Shown: positions 18,490 through 28,502, counted from the first letter of the stretch. The stretch: 51,652 nucleotides of DNA from Symploca sp. SIO2E9 (GCA_010692645.1 JAAHGS010000033.1:1-51652), one strand, 5' to 3'. Notes: generated by a model not told the origin, from the letters alone. Program-made: numbers and translations.

Positions 18490-18809
18490 TGCAAGAACTA
18501 TATCCTTGTCTGGTATAACTTCTAGATTAATTCAGCAAGCCCTAGTTGCTGATACTTGAGGTACGCCAGATGCTCCCAGCCGAAACAATACTGAAGAACA
18601 CAGAGGTGTTCTTCAAAAACAGACCATGTTCATTGGGATAGTATTTCACAACTGGGTGAGCGAAATTTTGGTTGGAATTTCAATTCTCCGCCTCTCCGCG
18701 TCTGGAGCGTCTGGAGCGTCTGCTTACTCGTTCCCCCACTCTTTTTTTCGCTCACCCTTCACAACTGTCAAATACCAAGCCCATGAACTATGAACCATCA
18801 ACCAACCAA
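18457..18809. other. Convergent intergenic region with repeats
   Basis: Between the stops of the FAD oxidoreductase and the Ser/Thr kinase lie a heptamer array, an ATTCAGCAAGCCCTA repeat near 18530-18545 (also at about 45827), a small hairpin with GAAGAAC and GTTCTTC arms at about 18594-18614, and the MITE-like element at 18654-18757. No gene is present. Confidence 0.6.
18654..18757. mobile_element. MITE-like element, copy 1 (12-bp TIRs, 9-bp target duplication)
   Basis: The 104-bp element begins GGGTGAGCGAAA (18654-18665) and ends with the exact complement TTTCGCTCACCC (18746-18757). It is flanked by a perfect 9-bp direct repeat TTCACAACT at 18645-18653 and 18758-18766, the signature of transposition. 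It encodes nothing. Copy 2 at 37294-37380 has the same ends and nearly the same interior but lacks 17 bp, including one unit of the tandem GTCTGGAGC. A transposase encoded elsewhere must have moved it (inference). Confidence 0.85.
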
Positions 18810-20795
18810 TTAGAACCAAGGTTTAACCCGCTCTGATTTTGGACTAACTTCTTGCCAGCGATTACCTGGATTAAGTTGAGAATTTTTTTTCTCGCCGTCG
18901 TTGCTAATAAAAGACTCCCTTGAGAAAGGATCAGAAAATCTCAGATGTGGTTCTGTAGCCGCCTTCGCTAAATTAGCTTTCCTTTCAACTTCCTCTAAGT
19001 AATGCTGCTTGCGCGAATACTCAGCCAGCTTAATTTGAGCAGTTTCGTAGGTAGAAGTACCTGCCGGAATTTGCGAGAGATACTTTTGCGCTCGATAAAA
19101 ATTTCTCTCCGACGCCAGATTGTAGGCTTGTTGCAATAGATACTCAGCTCTAATTTGCTGCTTGCGGTCATATTCAGCCAGTTTAGGTTTAATTTTGGCA
19201 CCAGTGGGCGTTTCTGGAGGAATTTGCTTTAGTAAAACCAAAGCACCACTGAAATCTTTTTCCGAAGCTCTTAAGTAAGCCTTTTGTAACAATTGCTGAG
19301 ATGCTGCCTCAACTTCCGGCTGTGCCTTCTCCACTAGTGGCTCTAGCTTTCGCTGCCAAAAAGCAATATTAGGAGTTCTACGGGCAGCAATCAGCACATC
19401 TGCCCATTGCTGCTGATTAAAAGCCTGTTGAGCAATTTTAAATTGGGCATCTGCCTGCTTCCATTCATGCCGCCACTTTTCTCTAGCACTGACAGATTCG
19501 TCATAGACATCACTATGATCAGGAACAGATTGAATTAAGCGGATTGCCTCATCTAAATTCCCTAACTGATATTGTTCTATTGCCCTCTCTAAAAATTCAA
19601 ATCCAGAATTAGAGGGAGCAACATTAAACAGAGAATAAATTCCAAACGAGAGCGCTATACCATTGACAGTTGCCATTCCAACTCCCATTCCCGCCAGTAG
19701 GGGCGGTACCTTGGGCCATAAAGCCAGTGCTAACTCAGAAAAACTAGCCTGGTTTGGGCATAATTGAGAGTCGGTGGTTATGATTGGCGGTTGGGCAACT
19801 GAAATCGAAGTAACCCCTTCTGAGTGGTGTCTGCTGTCTCCTGTTTCCTGTCTACTACCTGCTTGATTCTTAATTGTGGTCTTTAGACCCTTAGGAGACT
19901 CAGTGGTATTCATCAACAAGTTCAGTAATTCCCTAGCACTGGCAGCACAATTAAATCGATTCCTGAAGTCATAGCGCACCATATGGTTAAGGAAAACAGT
20001 CATCGGTTCACTCACTGAGGCATACTGTTGCCAGCACACCTCACCAGTGTCAGGATCAGCTTTTAGTTGCCATGGGGAGAGTCCCGTTAACGCCTCAATG
20101 GCAATCATCCCCACTGCATAAAGATCACTGCCAAAACAGGGCTGCCCACTGAGTTGCTCAATCGGTATGTAACCTAAAGGTCGAATCAGTATGGGAGCCT
20201 TCAATCCCTTGCTAAAGCTAGAGTATTGCCTAACTTGATTAGGTTTAATTTGATGGGCAACGCCGAAGTCAATCACAACTAGGCGATGATCTGAAGCTCT
20301 TGTAATCAGGTTATTCGGTTTCAAATCGCCGTGAATCAGTCCCTGGCTGTGAATAAATTCTAGGATGCCTAAAACGTCTTGGAGCAATTCCAGGCACTGA
20401 GATTCACTCCAGTGTCGCCATGAGCGTTTACTAGTGGGAATTTGATTGCTTAAGAGTTCTCCGGCAATAAATTCCTGCACCAAGTAGAACCCTTGCCCGT
20501 CTTCAAAGCAATCTAGTAATGTGGGAATCTGCTCATGAGAGCCAAGTTTTTCTAGAGTTTGAGCCTCGCTCTTGAACAGAAGCCTGCCAAATTCCCATTG
20601 TTCAGGATGAGTGCCATTTGGCTTTAAGTGCTTGACTACACATAAAGGTTTACTCGGTTGCCAGGTATCTGTGGCAACATAGGTCTTACCGAAGGCTCCA
20701 CTACTGAGACATTTGATAATTTGGTAACGCCCTTGTAGGTACTTGCCTAATACTGGCTGATTAGTTTCGGTTTTCAAGGGACTCCTCCCCACCAC
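18810..20795 (-). CDS. Membrane-anchored Ser/Thr protein kinase with C-terminal helical repeats
   Basis: The 661-aa protein starts with a Hanks-type kinase domain (about 20-290): Gly loop LSSGAFGKTYVA, ATP-binding Lys in CVVKHLK, catalytic loop LIHGDLKPNN with HGD in place of HRD, and VVIDFGVAH (DFG). The catalytic Asp and Mg-binding Asp are kept, so activity is plausible. A hydrophobic segment near 360-385 probably spans the membrane, and the remainder has repeated helical units (AYLRASEKDFSGALVLLKQIP, AYNLASERNFYRAQKYLSQIP, written here in part) resembling TPR-like repeats outside the membrane. The start is GTG at 20795, with a second GTG immediately after. Targets are unknown. Confidence 0.85.
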   Translation of the reverse strand: MVGRSPLKTETNQPVLGKYLQGRYQIIKCLSSGAFGKTYVATDTWQPSKPLCVVKHLKPNGTHPEQWEFGRLLFKSEAQTLEKLGSHEQIPTLLDCFEDGQGFYLVQEFIAGELLSNQIPTSKRSWRHWSESQCLELLQDVLGILEFIHSQGLIHGDLKPNNLITRASDHRLVVIDFGVAHQIKPNQVRQYSSFSKGLKAPILIRPLGYIPIEQLSGQPCFGSDLYAVGMIAIEALTGLSPWQLKADPDTGEVCWQQYASVSEPMTVFLNHMVRYDFRNRFNCAASARELLNLLMNTTESPKGLKTTIKNQAGSRQETGDSRHHSEGVTSISVAQPPIITTDSQLCPNQASFSELALALWPKVPPLLAGMGVGMATVNGIALSFGIYSLFNVAPSNSGFEFLERAIEQYQLGNLDEAIRLIQSVPDHSDVYDESVSAREKWRHEWKQADAQFKIAQQAFNQQQWADVLIAARRTPNIAFWQRKLEPLVEKAQPEVEAASQQLLQKAYLRASEKDFSGALVLLKQIPPETPTGAKIKPKLAEYDRKQQIRAEYLLQQAYNLASERNFYRAQKYLSQIPAGTSTYETAQIKLAEYSRKQHYLEEVERKANLAKAATEPHLRFSDPFSRESFISNDGEKKNSQLNPGNRWQEVSPKSERVKPWF

Positions 20796-21588
20796 AATGC
20801 CCTTACTTTTGGATCTTTATTCCAGGAATGTGGCAGAGTTTCCGGAAGCAGTGTTCAGGAATCAGGACATTGTCTGTAGTAACAAAGGCAGGGAATAAGG
20901 AAACAGACAGCACGAGGAAGTACTTAGATCAGCTTTTGGGCATCTAAATTACACTTTCGACCATTTAAGGAAAACTATAAAATCTTCTCCCCCTCTGCCC
21001 ATCCCCACATCACCCGCTCTCTTCATTAAGAGGGGGTGTCAACCTCCATACCGATGCCCCAAAAATTGCCCTATGTTTAGTCTATGTTTAATTACAACAG
21101 GTGATGAGACAGGTGATGAGAAACCCAAACCACGACGGCAAGCCCGTCAGAAAATATTTTTTTACTCCGGGTATTGCATAAATAAGTCGAGGCAGGTATC
21201 ATAGTTTTTTCTGCTCAAAATGCTAACAAACCTCAACTTTTTTTCAAGGACTCAGGGAGATAAGGTGTAATCTAACTAGGGCAGGCAACAGATCTAAAAC
21301 TAAATGGCAGCTAGTATGGCTTTCAGAAGTGGAAGACCAAGCAAAGAGGTTCAAGCTTTGGAGGAAGCGAGAACCCCAGTGCATTTGATTTGTGATAGTA
21401 AACGGATGGCTTGGCTTAAAGCCAATCGTTAACAATCCAGAAAACAGAAGCTGTTGTTGGTATCCCCGAATAGTAGGAGATTGTCTCTGTTGACAATCTA
21501 GAGTAGCCTACCCATAATACCTGATTGGTAATCTCTTTGGAAGGTGCAATCTAGATAAAGTCGCCGAAACTACATACTTTAGTTCGAA
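20796..21588. other. Intergenic region with small ORF and tandem 12-mer
   Basis: Contents: an exact tandem ACAGGTGATGAG at 21097-21108 and 21109-21120, a short GACGG/CCGTC hairpin followed by a T-rich stretch near 21135-21165, and a 42-codon ORF at 21304-21432 (listed separately). No longer gene is seen. The promoter of the Ser/Thr kinase must lie at the left end. Confidence 0.45.
21304..21432 (+). CDS. Small 42-aa hydrophilic ORF with RSGRPSKE motif
   Basis: An ATG at 21304 opens a 42-codon frame encoding a basic N-terminal half with FRSGRPSKEVQALEEA and a C-terminal half ending DSKRMAWLKANR. The composition (charged, amphipathic, no low complexity) looks protein-like, and the GRP/basic motif recalls small DNA-binding or antitoxin-like proteins, but no family can be assigned. 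Ribosome-binding site is weak: the nearest purine-rich run is about 17 bp upstream. The opposite-strand frame here is a shadow. Comparative conservation would decide whether it is real. Confidence 0.4.
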   Translation: MAASMAFRSGRPSKEVQALEEARTPVHLICDSKRMAWLKANR

Positions 21589-21939
21589 CTAGATCTTAAG
21601 AGTGGTTTGAGGAGCTGCTGCCCGAGGAGTGATACTACTGCCATTGACACTGCTAGGAGAAGTTGCCCCACTGAATTTGCCCAAGCCAGCAACACTTAAG
21701 TAAGCGCAGGGTAAGCTTTCTGAGCAAGTTGGTCCCTGAGGGCTGTTTCGGTGGATCTCTAGTATGGCAGAAGATGGCGCTTCAAATAAAAAACGCTCTC
21801 CTGGGAAAATAACCCGCTCCAAGCGCCAGCCGGGGATATTCGTAATCCGAGCAACTAGGAGTTCTTGGTCTTTGTTTGCATAACAGCAGAAAAGGCGGTC
21901 TGTGTATTCCGAAGGTAGACGATTGAATAGGTGAGTCAT
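21589..21939 (-). CDS. DUF1830 family protein
   Basis: The 116-aa product matches the small cyanobacterial DUF1830 family: the N-terminal half contains DRLFCCYANKDQELLVARI, then the signature WRLERVIFPGERFLFEAP and a strand LEIHR. The conserved domain covers about residues 14-85; the C-terminal 35 residues are Ser/Pro/Thr-rich and probably disordered. No signal peptide or membrane helix is seen. Function is unknown. ATG at 21939. It stands alone with long non-coding flanks on both sides. Confidence 0.78.
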   Translation of the reverse strand: MTHLFNRLPSEYTDRLFCCYANKDQELLVARITNIPGWRLERVIFPGERFLFEAPSSAILEIHRNSPQGPTCSESLPCAYLSVAGLGKFSGATSPSSVNGSSITPRAAAPQTTLKI

Positions 21940-23312
21940 GGTTCCAAACTCTTTATTGAAGTGGATACTCGTTAAAGCTGTAACTGCTAACAGCGATTGG
22001 GCTGGTGCAGTTTGAAAAAAAACTCAGGATTTTAGAAGTTTGCTAGATCTTAGTTTACTCTAGTGCTTCCTGAGGTAGCTTGTGAATCGCTGAGAGTTTT
22101 CTGTTGGAGGTTATGCACAGACTTGAGCGATAGCTGTTATCAGTTCCATCTAAGCTTGATCCGCAATTGGTAATTATACAATACAGGTGGTCAGCCTCAA
22201 AAAAATCCCCAGTTTGCGGAGATGGAAGTTAAACTCTGATAACTCTAAAGCCGGAAAAATCTAAAGGCACAGATCTTAGTTCTAGGCTGATTAGAAGCTG
22301 ATTTAGAGCTTAAAAATCTTGCTTCTTGAATAACCTGATTAGAAACATGTACCATCTTCAAGAATTATTACCTCCCAAGCCAAGTCTAGCAATGATTTAG
22401 GTTAGTGGATAACTGTACATGTCTTCTATTCATAAACATTCTCAACTATTATGTGTGGACACAGTTTAGAACTCATCGCCCCTCAATCTTACAAAATATA
22501 CGCATTGGCAGACCCGAAAATTTAAGCCTTTAATTATCTTGGTTGAAATTGCCCTCTGTAGAATGGAAGTTCTGCAAATTTAACTTGCTTCCTAACTAAA
22601 GTCAATCTCTTATACCATGATAGATTATTAACCCCGATCAATACCAACAAAATTAATAATGACTAAAGAGTTTAAGATTCATCTATCTAGCAGTAGAAAT
22701 CGAGAAGAGAAGCAAACATTTACAAATGGCAGCTTGAGGACAAAACAATTAGAGCTTGGGTCAAGATTGTCTGAACAAACAGCCCTTATTAAGACTAACT
22801 AAATTCTTCGCTCTCATCAGCTCTAAAGTTCCAAGTTCAAGCCATGGAAAAATCATAGGATCTTCCCTAATCCGAGGGGGAGATTTTAATGACTTAAGGC
22901 CTTGTAGGTTGGTTTTCCCTTTTTTCAGAAGAGTGATTTTTCTCATCGACTCAGTACTCTCTGATTATCAGTAGTAAAACTCAATATTTGCCTAGGGCAA
23001 CACGGAACAACTATAGAGAAAATCTTAGGGCTAATTATGAGTGTTGCTAACTGCTCATAAGTTCCGATTTCCTATGCTTAAGGCTAATGATGTATAAACA
23101 AGATGACCCTCCTAAGACTAGAGAACTCTGTGTATTTTACACAGAGTACTAATCTAAGTTTCAGGCAAAATAATGAAGTTGCAGGAGGCAGACCAAAAAG
23201 TTGGAATAGCCAGATTAACTTTGACTTTCTGACCATCGTCTATCATACACCAAAGAAGTGAAAAAAATGGGTAAAAAATCTCACCGAATCAGAAGGAGCG
23301 TGTGAATAAAAC
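21940..23312. other. 1.37-kb gene-poor region
   Basis: This is the longest stretch without a supported gene. Short frames at 22659-22802 (47 aa, hydrophilic, no ribosome-binding site) and 22756-22974 were judged weak. A perfect hairpin lies at 23125-23147. The stretch could hide a non-coding RNA or decayed genes; neither can be shown from sequence alone. Confidence 0.4.
23125..23147. promoter_or_regulatory. Perfect 10-bp hairpin downstream of the response regulator gene
   Basis: ACTCTGTGTA at 23125-23134 and TACACAGAGT at 23138-23147 are exact complements around TTT. It lies about 165 bp beyond the 3' end of the response regulator gene, without a T-tract. It could be the hairpin of a small RNA or a protein-binding site. 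Confidence 0.35.
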
Positions 23313-23990
23313 TTAGGAGATTTGTTTGAGGCGATAACCAATACTATGAATCGTCTCAATGACATCATCTGGAGTCCCCACTGCTTTCAGTTTCTGTCGC
23401 AAGCTTTTAATGTGAGCCTTGACTGTATCTGGCGATGGTGGAGCTTCAAAAGACCAAACATGGTCGATAATCATACTGCGTGACAATACTCGGCGACCAT
23501 TGCGCAGAAACAGCTCTAGAAGAGAATACTCTTTGGGAGTTAGGCGCAGGGGTTGATCTCGGTAACTAACCTCATAGCTGGATGGATCGAGCTTTAGGCT
23601 GCCCCACTGTAGTACTGGCGGTGATGAGGTATTTCCTCGACGGAGTAAAGCGCGTATACGAGCTAATAACTCTGGTAAATCAACGGGTTTAACTACATAG
23701 TCATCAGCTCCGGCATCCAAGCCATTGACTTTATCAGTACTAGTATCGCGGGCAGTAATCAAGAGGATGGGAGTGCTATAGCCATGAGAGCGAAGTCTTT
23801 GGCACAAATTGATGCCATTAAGCCTGGGTAGCATGACATCTAACATAACCAAGTCATAATCAACGACTTTAACTTGTCCCCAACCAGCTTCTCCATCATT
23901 GACTACATCTAATACATAGCGCTGATCTGTAAGCGCTTCTTCAAGAGCTTCAGCCAGTTGCACATCATCTTCTACTAGCAAGATTCTCAT
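23313..23990 (-). CDS. OmpR/PhoB-family response regulator
   Basis: The 225-aa protein has an N-terminal receiver domain (1-115) with acidic pocket EDD at 7-9, phosphoacceptor Asp51 in LVMLDVMLP, the Thr in LLITARD and Lys in VVKPVD, followed by a C-terminal winged-helix DNA-binding domain (about 125-225) with LTPKEYSLLELFLRNGRRVL, SPDTVKAHIKSLRQKL and ETIHSIGYRL. It would bind DNA as a dimer after phosphorylation. The gene is divergent from the PAS histidine kinase at 24417 with a 426-bp gap, so the two may form a pair; this is inference because cyanobacterial orphan regulators are common. ATG at 23990. Confidence 0.92.
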   Translation of the reverse strand: MRILLVEDDVQLAEALEEALTDQRYVLDVVNDGEAGWGQVKVVDYDLVMLDVMLPRLNGINLCQRLRSHGYSTPILLITARDTSTDKVNGLDAGADDYVVKPVDLPELLARIRALLRRGNTSSPPVLQWGSLKLDPSSYEVSYRDQPLRLTPKEYSLLELFLRNGRRVLSRSMIIDHVWSFEAPPSPDTVKAHIKSLRQKLKAVGTPDDVIETIHSIGYRLKQIS

Positions 23991-24416
23991 GATCGAGATT
24001 TAGGAAGTATCAACAGATGTTGTTAAATACGGCTGCATATAATCTCCACATTTAAGGATAATTCACCTCCATATTAACTAAGACTGCTAGAAGCTACACC
24101 TCATCAGTGCAAGCCTTAACCAAGGAGAGTTAGCAAACCCGTAATTGTCACTACAAATAGAAAATTTAGTTCTGTTTGTTGATGTTCATAGCATGATCCC
24201 TCGAAGCTCAAAATCGAATGGTAACCACTGATACAAAAATCTAAGCAAGAGAAGAGGTAGCTAGTTGAAAGCAAGGAATCTCGGGCTTTCAGAAAAAACT
24301 ATCAAACTTAAAAAAGTCAAGTCACTTAACTAAATTATTGTTCTGTGAGCCCTTTCCTTGGAAAAACTTCGAACTTTATAGAATTTTGCAAAAACTAAAA
24401 GTAGAGTAAAACAGCA
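23991..24416. promoter_or_regulatory. Divergent promoter region of response regulator and sensor kinase
   Basis: The 426-bp AT-rich gap must carry both promoters. No gene or strong symmetric operator was found in it. Confidence 0.4.
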
Positions 24417-27400
24417 ATGAAATGGGTCATCGAACAAAACATCATTACCAGAGGGCTAGGATTAGCTTTGCTCTTGCTAGCTGGCGTGAGCATCTTCAAT
24501 TATTGGAGTTTAAGTGCAGCAGTTAGTTGTACTGCCATGCAAAATACACTGCCTGTAATAATGATCGCCAACAGCGCCAACTTAGCACTGCTGGGTTTGA
24601 TTTACTATCTGCTCTCAAGTGGGAAACCCAAACTAGAACCATTAGATTCAGGTGGATCGAAATTTGTGGAGGCGCTGGCAATCAAACTTGAGGAACTAAC
24701 TGACCACTTGCGTATTGATCACTCCCCTATTCATAAATTGCAACTGCGCCCAACTATTAGTGATGAACAACGAAAATTTAAAACAATTGTCGAAAATGCT
24801 CCAGATATTATTGCCCGCTTCGATAAAAAACTCACTTATGTATATATAAACCAAGCTGTTGAGAAAGCCACGGGCATCTCAGCGAAGGTATTCATTGGCA
24901 AAACTAATCGGGAGTTAGGAATGCCTAAAATTCTGGCTTGCCAATGGGAAAGGGCCCTGAATAAAGTTTTTGCCACTTGTCAGGAGCAGGAGTTAGAATT
25001 CGGGTTCCGGACACCCCAGGAGCCAAGATACTACCAATGCCGCCTGTTGCCAGAATTTGCTAAAGATGGTTCTGTAGAATTCGTACTCGGAATCAGTCGT
25101 GATATTACTCAACTCAAACTTCGGGAAGAGAAACTGAAAAATAGCGAGGAGCGCTTGCAATTGCAAGCTATCTTCGAGGGGGCGCTCGATGCGATCGCCA
25201 TCGCCGATGACCATGGTAGTATCGTAGAAGCTAATCCAGTTGCCTGCCAGCTTTTTGGTCTGGAACACTCGCAACTATTAGGTCGCCAGATTGCAGAGTT
25301 TATGGAAGCTGGCTTTGATTTTAAGCAAGGGTGGGGCAAATTTCTCCAAGCTGGAGAGCAAACTGGAGAGTTGCGCCTTCTACGCCCTGATGGCACCGTG
25401 CGAACCATCGAGTATGCTGCCAAAGCCAATTTTATCATGGGGCGGCATTTGTCAGTGATGCGGGACATTACACAACGCCAGCAAGCAGAGGCAGCACTGC
25501 GCCAGAGTGAGGCACGCTTTCACTTAATGGCTGATAGCGCCCCTGTCTTGATGTGGATGACTGACGCCGAAGGCGATTGTACATTTTTCAACCAACCTTG
25601 GCTCAGCTTTACCGGACGCAACTTAGACCAAGAAATAGGTCACGGTTGGATTGAAAACGTCCATCCAGAAGATATTGAGAACTGCCAAGATACCTACTCA
25701 TTAGCATGTCAACAACAAAAGTTATTTCGGCTCGAATATCGTCTCAGGCGAGCCGATGGTCTCTATCGCTGGGTTTTGTGTACAGGGGTTCCCCAGTTTA
25801 CAGTCGAGGGCAAATTGGCTGGTTATATTGGCTCCTGCATTGATATTACTGACCGCAGGCAAGCAGAGGAAGAGCAGCGCCGCAGCGAGGCTCGATATCG
25901 CGCGATTGTTGAAGATCAAACCGAACTAATTTGCCGCTTCTGCCCCGAGGGCAAGATGACTTTTGTTAACGATGCCTACTGTCGCTTTTTCGGCAAGCAA
26001 CGCCAGGAAATAATTGGGCACAGTTTTTTCCCACTGATTCACCATCAGGAAGCTCGCGAACACATTGAAAAGCATCTGGCTGCTCTGAGTTGGGAAAATC
26101 CAGTGGGCATGACAGAAGAGCTGATTACAACCGCTCAGGGCGAGAGTCGTTGGTTGCAGTGGAGCAATCGAGCCATATTTAGTGAGCAAGGGGAGTTAGT
26201 AGAATTGCAGGCCGTGGGGCGCGACATCACCAAGCGCAAGCAAGCAGAAGAAGCTCTGTGGCAGAGCCAGCGACTAATCCAGCAAATTGCTGACACCACT
26301 CCCAATAATCTCTACATCTATGACTTGAGTCAAGATTGCGAAATCTACACCAATCGCCAGCTTCAGGAGTTTTTGGGCTGCACACCAGAGCAATTACAAT
26401 CAATGGGTTCACGATTTTTAGCAGAATTCGTTCACCCTGAGGATCTTCAAGAGTTTGAAAAATCTCAACGCCAATTTACTGAAGCTGTAGATGGTGAAGT
26501 TATTGAAAGTGAATACCGCCTTAGAAATGCTCAGGGTGAATGGCACTGGTTTCATAGCTGGGAGGTAGTATTTACTACAACCCCAGAGGGTTTACCGCAA
26601 CAAATACTGGGTACATCTATTGGTATCAGCGATCGCAAACAAGCGGAATCAGCACTTCAAGCTAGTGAAGAGCGACTGCGCGTAGCTCTTGAAGCAGCTG
26701 GTATGATTAGCTGGGATTGGAATATTCTAACTGATCAAGTCACTTGGGCTACCCACTCTGACCTCTTCTTGGGCATGCCCAGCAGCAGCTATAACGGACA
26801 TTTTGACAATTTTGTGAAAATTCTGCATCCTGCTGATCGTGAGCGCGTTCTCAAGTCAGTAGAGAGCTCTCTCAACCAAGGCAAGGAACATGATATCCAA
26901 TTCCGGGTGGTTTCTCCTAACGGCGAAATGCGCTGGGCCGCTAGCAGAGGTCAAGTATTTTACGATGAAACTGGTTGCCCAGTGCGCATGGTGGGAGTAG
27001 ATAGAGATATCACTGAGCAAAAACTAGCAGAAGAAGCTCTGCAAAAAAGTGAGGAACTCTACCGCACCATGGCACACAACTTCCCTAACGGTGCAGTTCT
27101 CTTATTTGATAAAAATATGCACTATACCCTAGCCGAAGGTATGGGTTTAAGTGATTTTGGTCTTTCTAAAGAGTTAATTGAAGGTAAAACTATTAGGGAA
27201 GTCTTCCCAGCCGAAATCTGCAAAGTGAAAGAACAAGCTGATTTTGCAGCACTCAGTGGCATTGCTTCTGTCTTTGAAATACCCTATGGAGGTCGGGTGT
27301 ATTTAGTGCATGTATTGCCAGTGAAGAACGAGCAGGGGGAAATTTTTGCTGGTATGGCAATGTGGCAAAATATTAGCGACCGCAAGCGAGCTGAACTAGC

Positions 27401-28502
27401 TTTGCTTGAGGAGCGCAATTTTGTCTCGGCAATTCTGGATACTGCAAATGCTTTAATTGTTGTTCTAGATCGACAGGGAAAAATCCACCGCTTCAACCGT
27501 ACTTGCGAGCAAATCAGTGGCTATTCTTTCCCAGAAGTTAAAGGTAAATACCTCTGGGATTTGTTTTTGATTCCAGAGGAGATTGAGACGGTCAAAAAAG
27601 CTATCTCTGAACTGAAAGCAGGTCAATTCCCCAACCAGTACGTAAATTACTGGGCAATGCGAGATGGCTCACGCCGACTGATTTCTTGGTCTAATACAGC
27701 TCTGCTCGACATTGATGGATCTGTTAAGAATATGATCTCGATTGGCATTGATATAACTGAGCGCCAGAAAGCAGAAGAAGTACGTCTAGAATTAGAAAAA
27801 GAACAAGAACTCAGCGCTCTGAGACTTCGTTTCTTTTCCATGGCTTCCCATGAATTTCGTACCCCTTTGAGTACGATTTTAATGTCTGCTCAATTACTCG
27901 AATCTTGCAGTTCCAACTGGTCTGAAGAGAAAAGAACTAGAAATCTGCGCCGCATTGAATTTGCTACCAAGCATTTGATTCAATTGTTAGAAGATATTTT
28001 AACAATCAATCGCGCCGAAACTGGTAAGCTAGAATTCAATCCCGATCTGCTTGAGATCGAAGCCTTTTGTCAGCATCTAGTCGAAGAAATGCAGCTTGGT
28101 GCAGAGTATGAGCAAAACATTATTTTTGAGAGTCAATGTTCTAGTAAACATTATTACTTAGACTCTAGGCTAGTACGTCATATTCTCACCAATTTACTCT
28201 CGAATGCGATTAAATATTCACCAGAAGGAGGAGATATTGATTTCAGGTTAACTTGCACTCACCAAGAGGTTGCTTTCCAAATCCAAGACCAAGGTGTTGG
28301 TATTCCAACCTCAGACCAATCTCATCTGTTTGAAGCATTCTATAGGGGAGGAAATATTGAAAATATTAATGGTTCAGGACTAGGGCTAACCGTAGTCAAG
28401 AAATGTGTCGAATTACATAACGGCTCAATTACTTTAAGTAGCGAAGTTGGGGTTGGTACAATCTTCACTATTAAGATTCCAGTAATATCTTCCAAAGATT
28501 GA
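24417..28502 (+). CDS. Hybrid-free sensor histidine kinase with eight PAS domains
   Basis: The 1361-aa protein has two N-terminal membrane helices (about 12-30 and 45-65) and then eight PAS/PAC units ending in the repeated linker DIT-R-QAEEAL; approximate starts are 118, 247, 367, 495, 618, 744, 872 and 997. The kinase core follows: H-box FFSMASHEFRTPLST with phosphoacceptor His1145, N-box NLLSNAIKYSPEGG, G1 box IQDQGVGIP and G2 box GSGLGLTVVKK. No receiver domain is attached, so phosphate must pass to a separate regulator, perhaps the divergent OmpR-type protein. No haem, FMN or bilin-binding motif was recognised in any PAS unit, so the signals are unknown. ATG at 24417. Confidence 0.92.
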   Translation: MKWVIEQNIITRGLGLALLLLAGVSIFNYWSLSAAVSCTAMQNTLPVIMIANSANLALLGLIYYLLSSGKPKLEPLDSGGSKFVEALAIKLEELTDHLRIDHSPIHKLQLRPTISDEQRKFKTIVENAPDIIARFDKKLTYVYINQAVEKATGISAKVFIGKTNRELGMPKILACQWERALNKVFATCQEQELEFGFRTPQEPRYYQCRLLPEFAKDGSVEFVLGISRDITQLKLREEKLKNSEERLQLQAIFEGALDAIAIADDHGSIVEANPVACQLFGLEHSQLLGRQIAEFMEAGFDFKQGWGKFLQAGEQTGELRLLRPDGTVRTIEYAAKANFIMGRHLSVMRDITQRQQAEAALRQSEARFHLMADSAPVLMWMTDAEGDCTFFNQPWLSFTGRNLDQEIGHGWIENVHPEDIENCQDTYSLACQQQKLFRLEYRLRRADGLYRWVLCTGVPQFTVEGKLAGYIGSCIDITDRRQAEEEQRRSEARYRAIVEDQTELICRFCPEGKMTFVNDAYCRFFGKQRQEIIGHSFFPLIHHQEAREHIEKHLAALSWENPVGMTEELITTAQGESRWLQWSNRAIFSEQGELVELQAVGRDITKRKQAEEALWQSQRLIQQIADTTPNNLYIYDLSQDCEIYTNRQLQEFLGCTPEQLQSMGSRFLAEFVHPEDLQEFEKSQRQFTEAVDGEVIESEYRLRNAQGEWHWFHSWEVVFTTTPEGLPQQILGTSIGISDRKQAESALQASEERLRVALEAAGMISWDWNILTDQVTWATHSDLFLGMPSSSYNGHFDNFVKILHPADRERVLKSVESSLNQGKEHDIQFRVVSPNGEMRWAASRGQVFYDETGCPVRMVGVDRDITEQKLAEEALQKSEELYRTMAHNFPNGAVLLFDKNMHYTLAEGMGLSDFGLSKELIEGKTIREVFPAEICKVKEQADFAALSGIASVFEIPYGGRVYLVHVLPVKNEQGEIFAGMAMWQNISDRKRAELALLEERNFVSAILDTANALIVVLDRQGKIHRFNRTCEQISGYSFPEVKGKYLWDLFLIPEEIETVKKAISELKAGQFPNQYVNYWAMRDGSRRLISWSNTALLDIDGSVKNMISIGIDITERQKAEEVRLELEKEQELSALRLRFFSMASHEFRTPLSTILMSAQLLESCSSNWSEEKRTRNLRRIEFATKHLIQLLEDILTINRAETGKLEFNPDLLEIEAFCQHLVEEMQLGAEYEQNIIFESQCSSKHYYLDSRLVRHILTNLLSNAIKYSPEGGDIDFRLTCTHQEVAFQIQDQGVGIPTSDQSHLFEAFYRGGNIENINGSGLGLTVVKKCVELHNGSITLSSEVGVGTIFTIKIPVISSKD

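Noticed and set aside
22659-22802. 47-codon hydrophilic frame in the gene-poor region
   Set aside because: No ribosome-binding site and no family features; conservation would be needed.
22756-22974. 72-codon frame in the gene-poor region
   Set aside because: Overlaps another weak frame, no motif, no ribosome-binding site.
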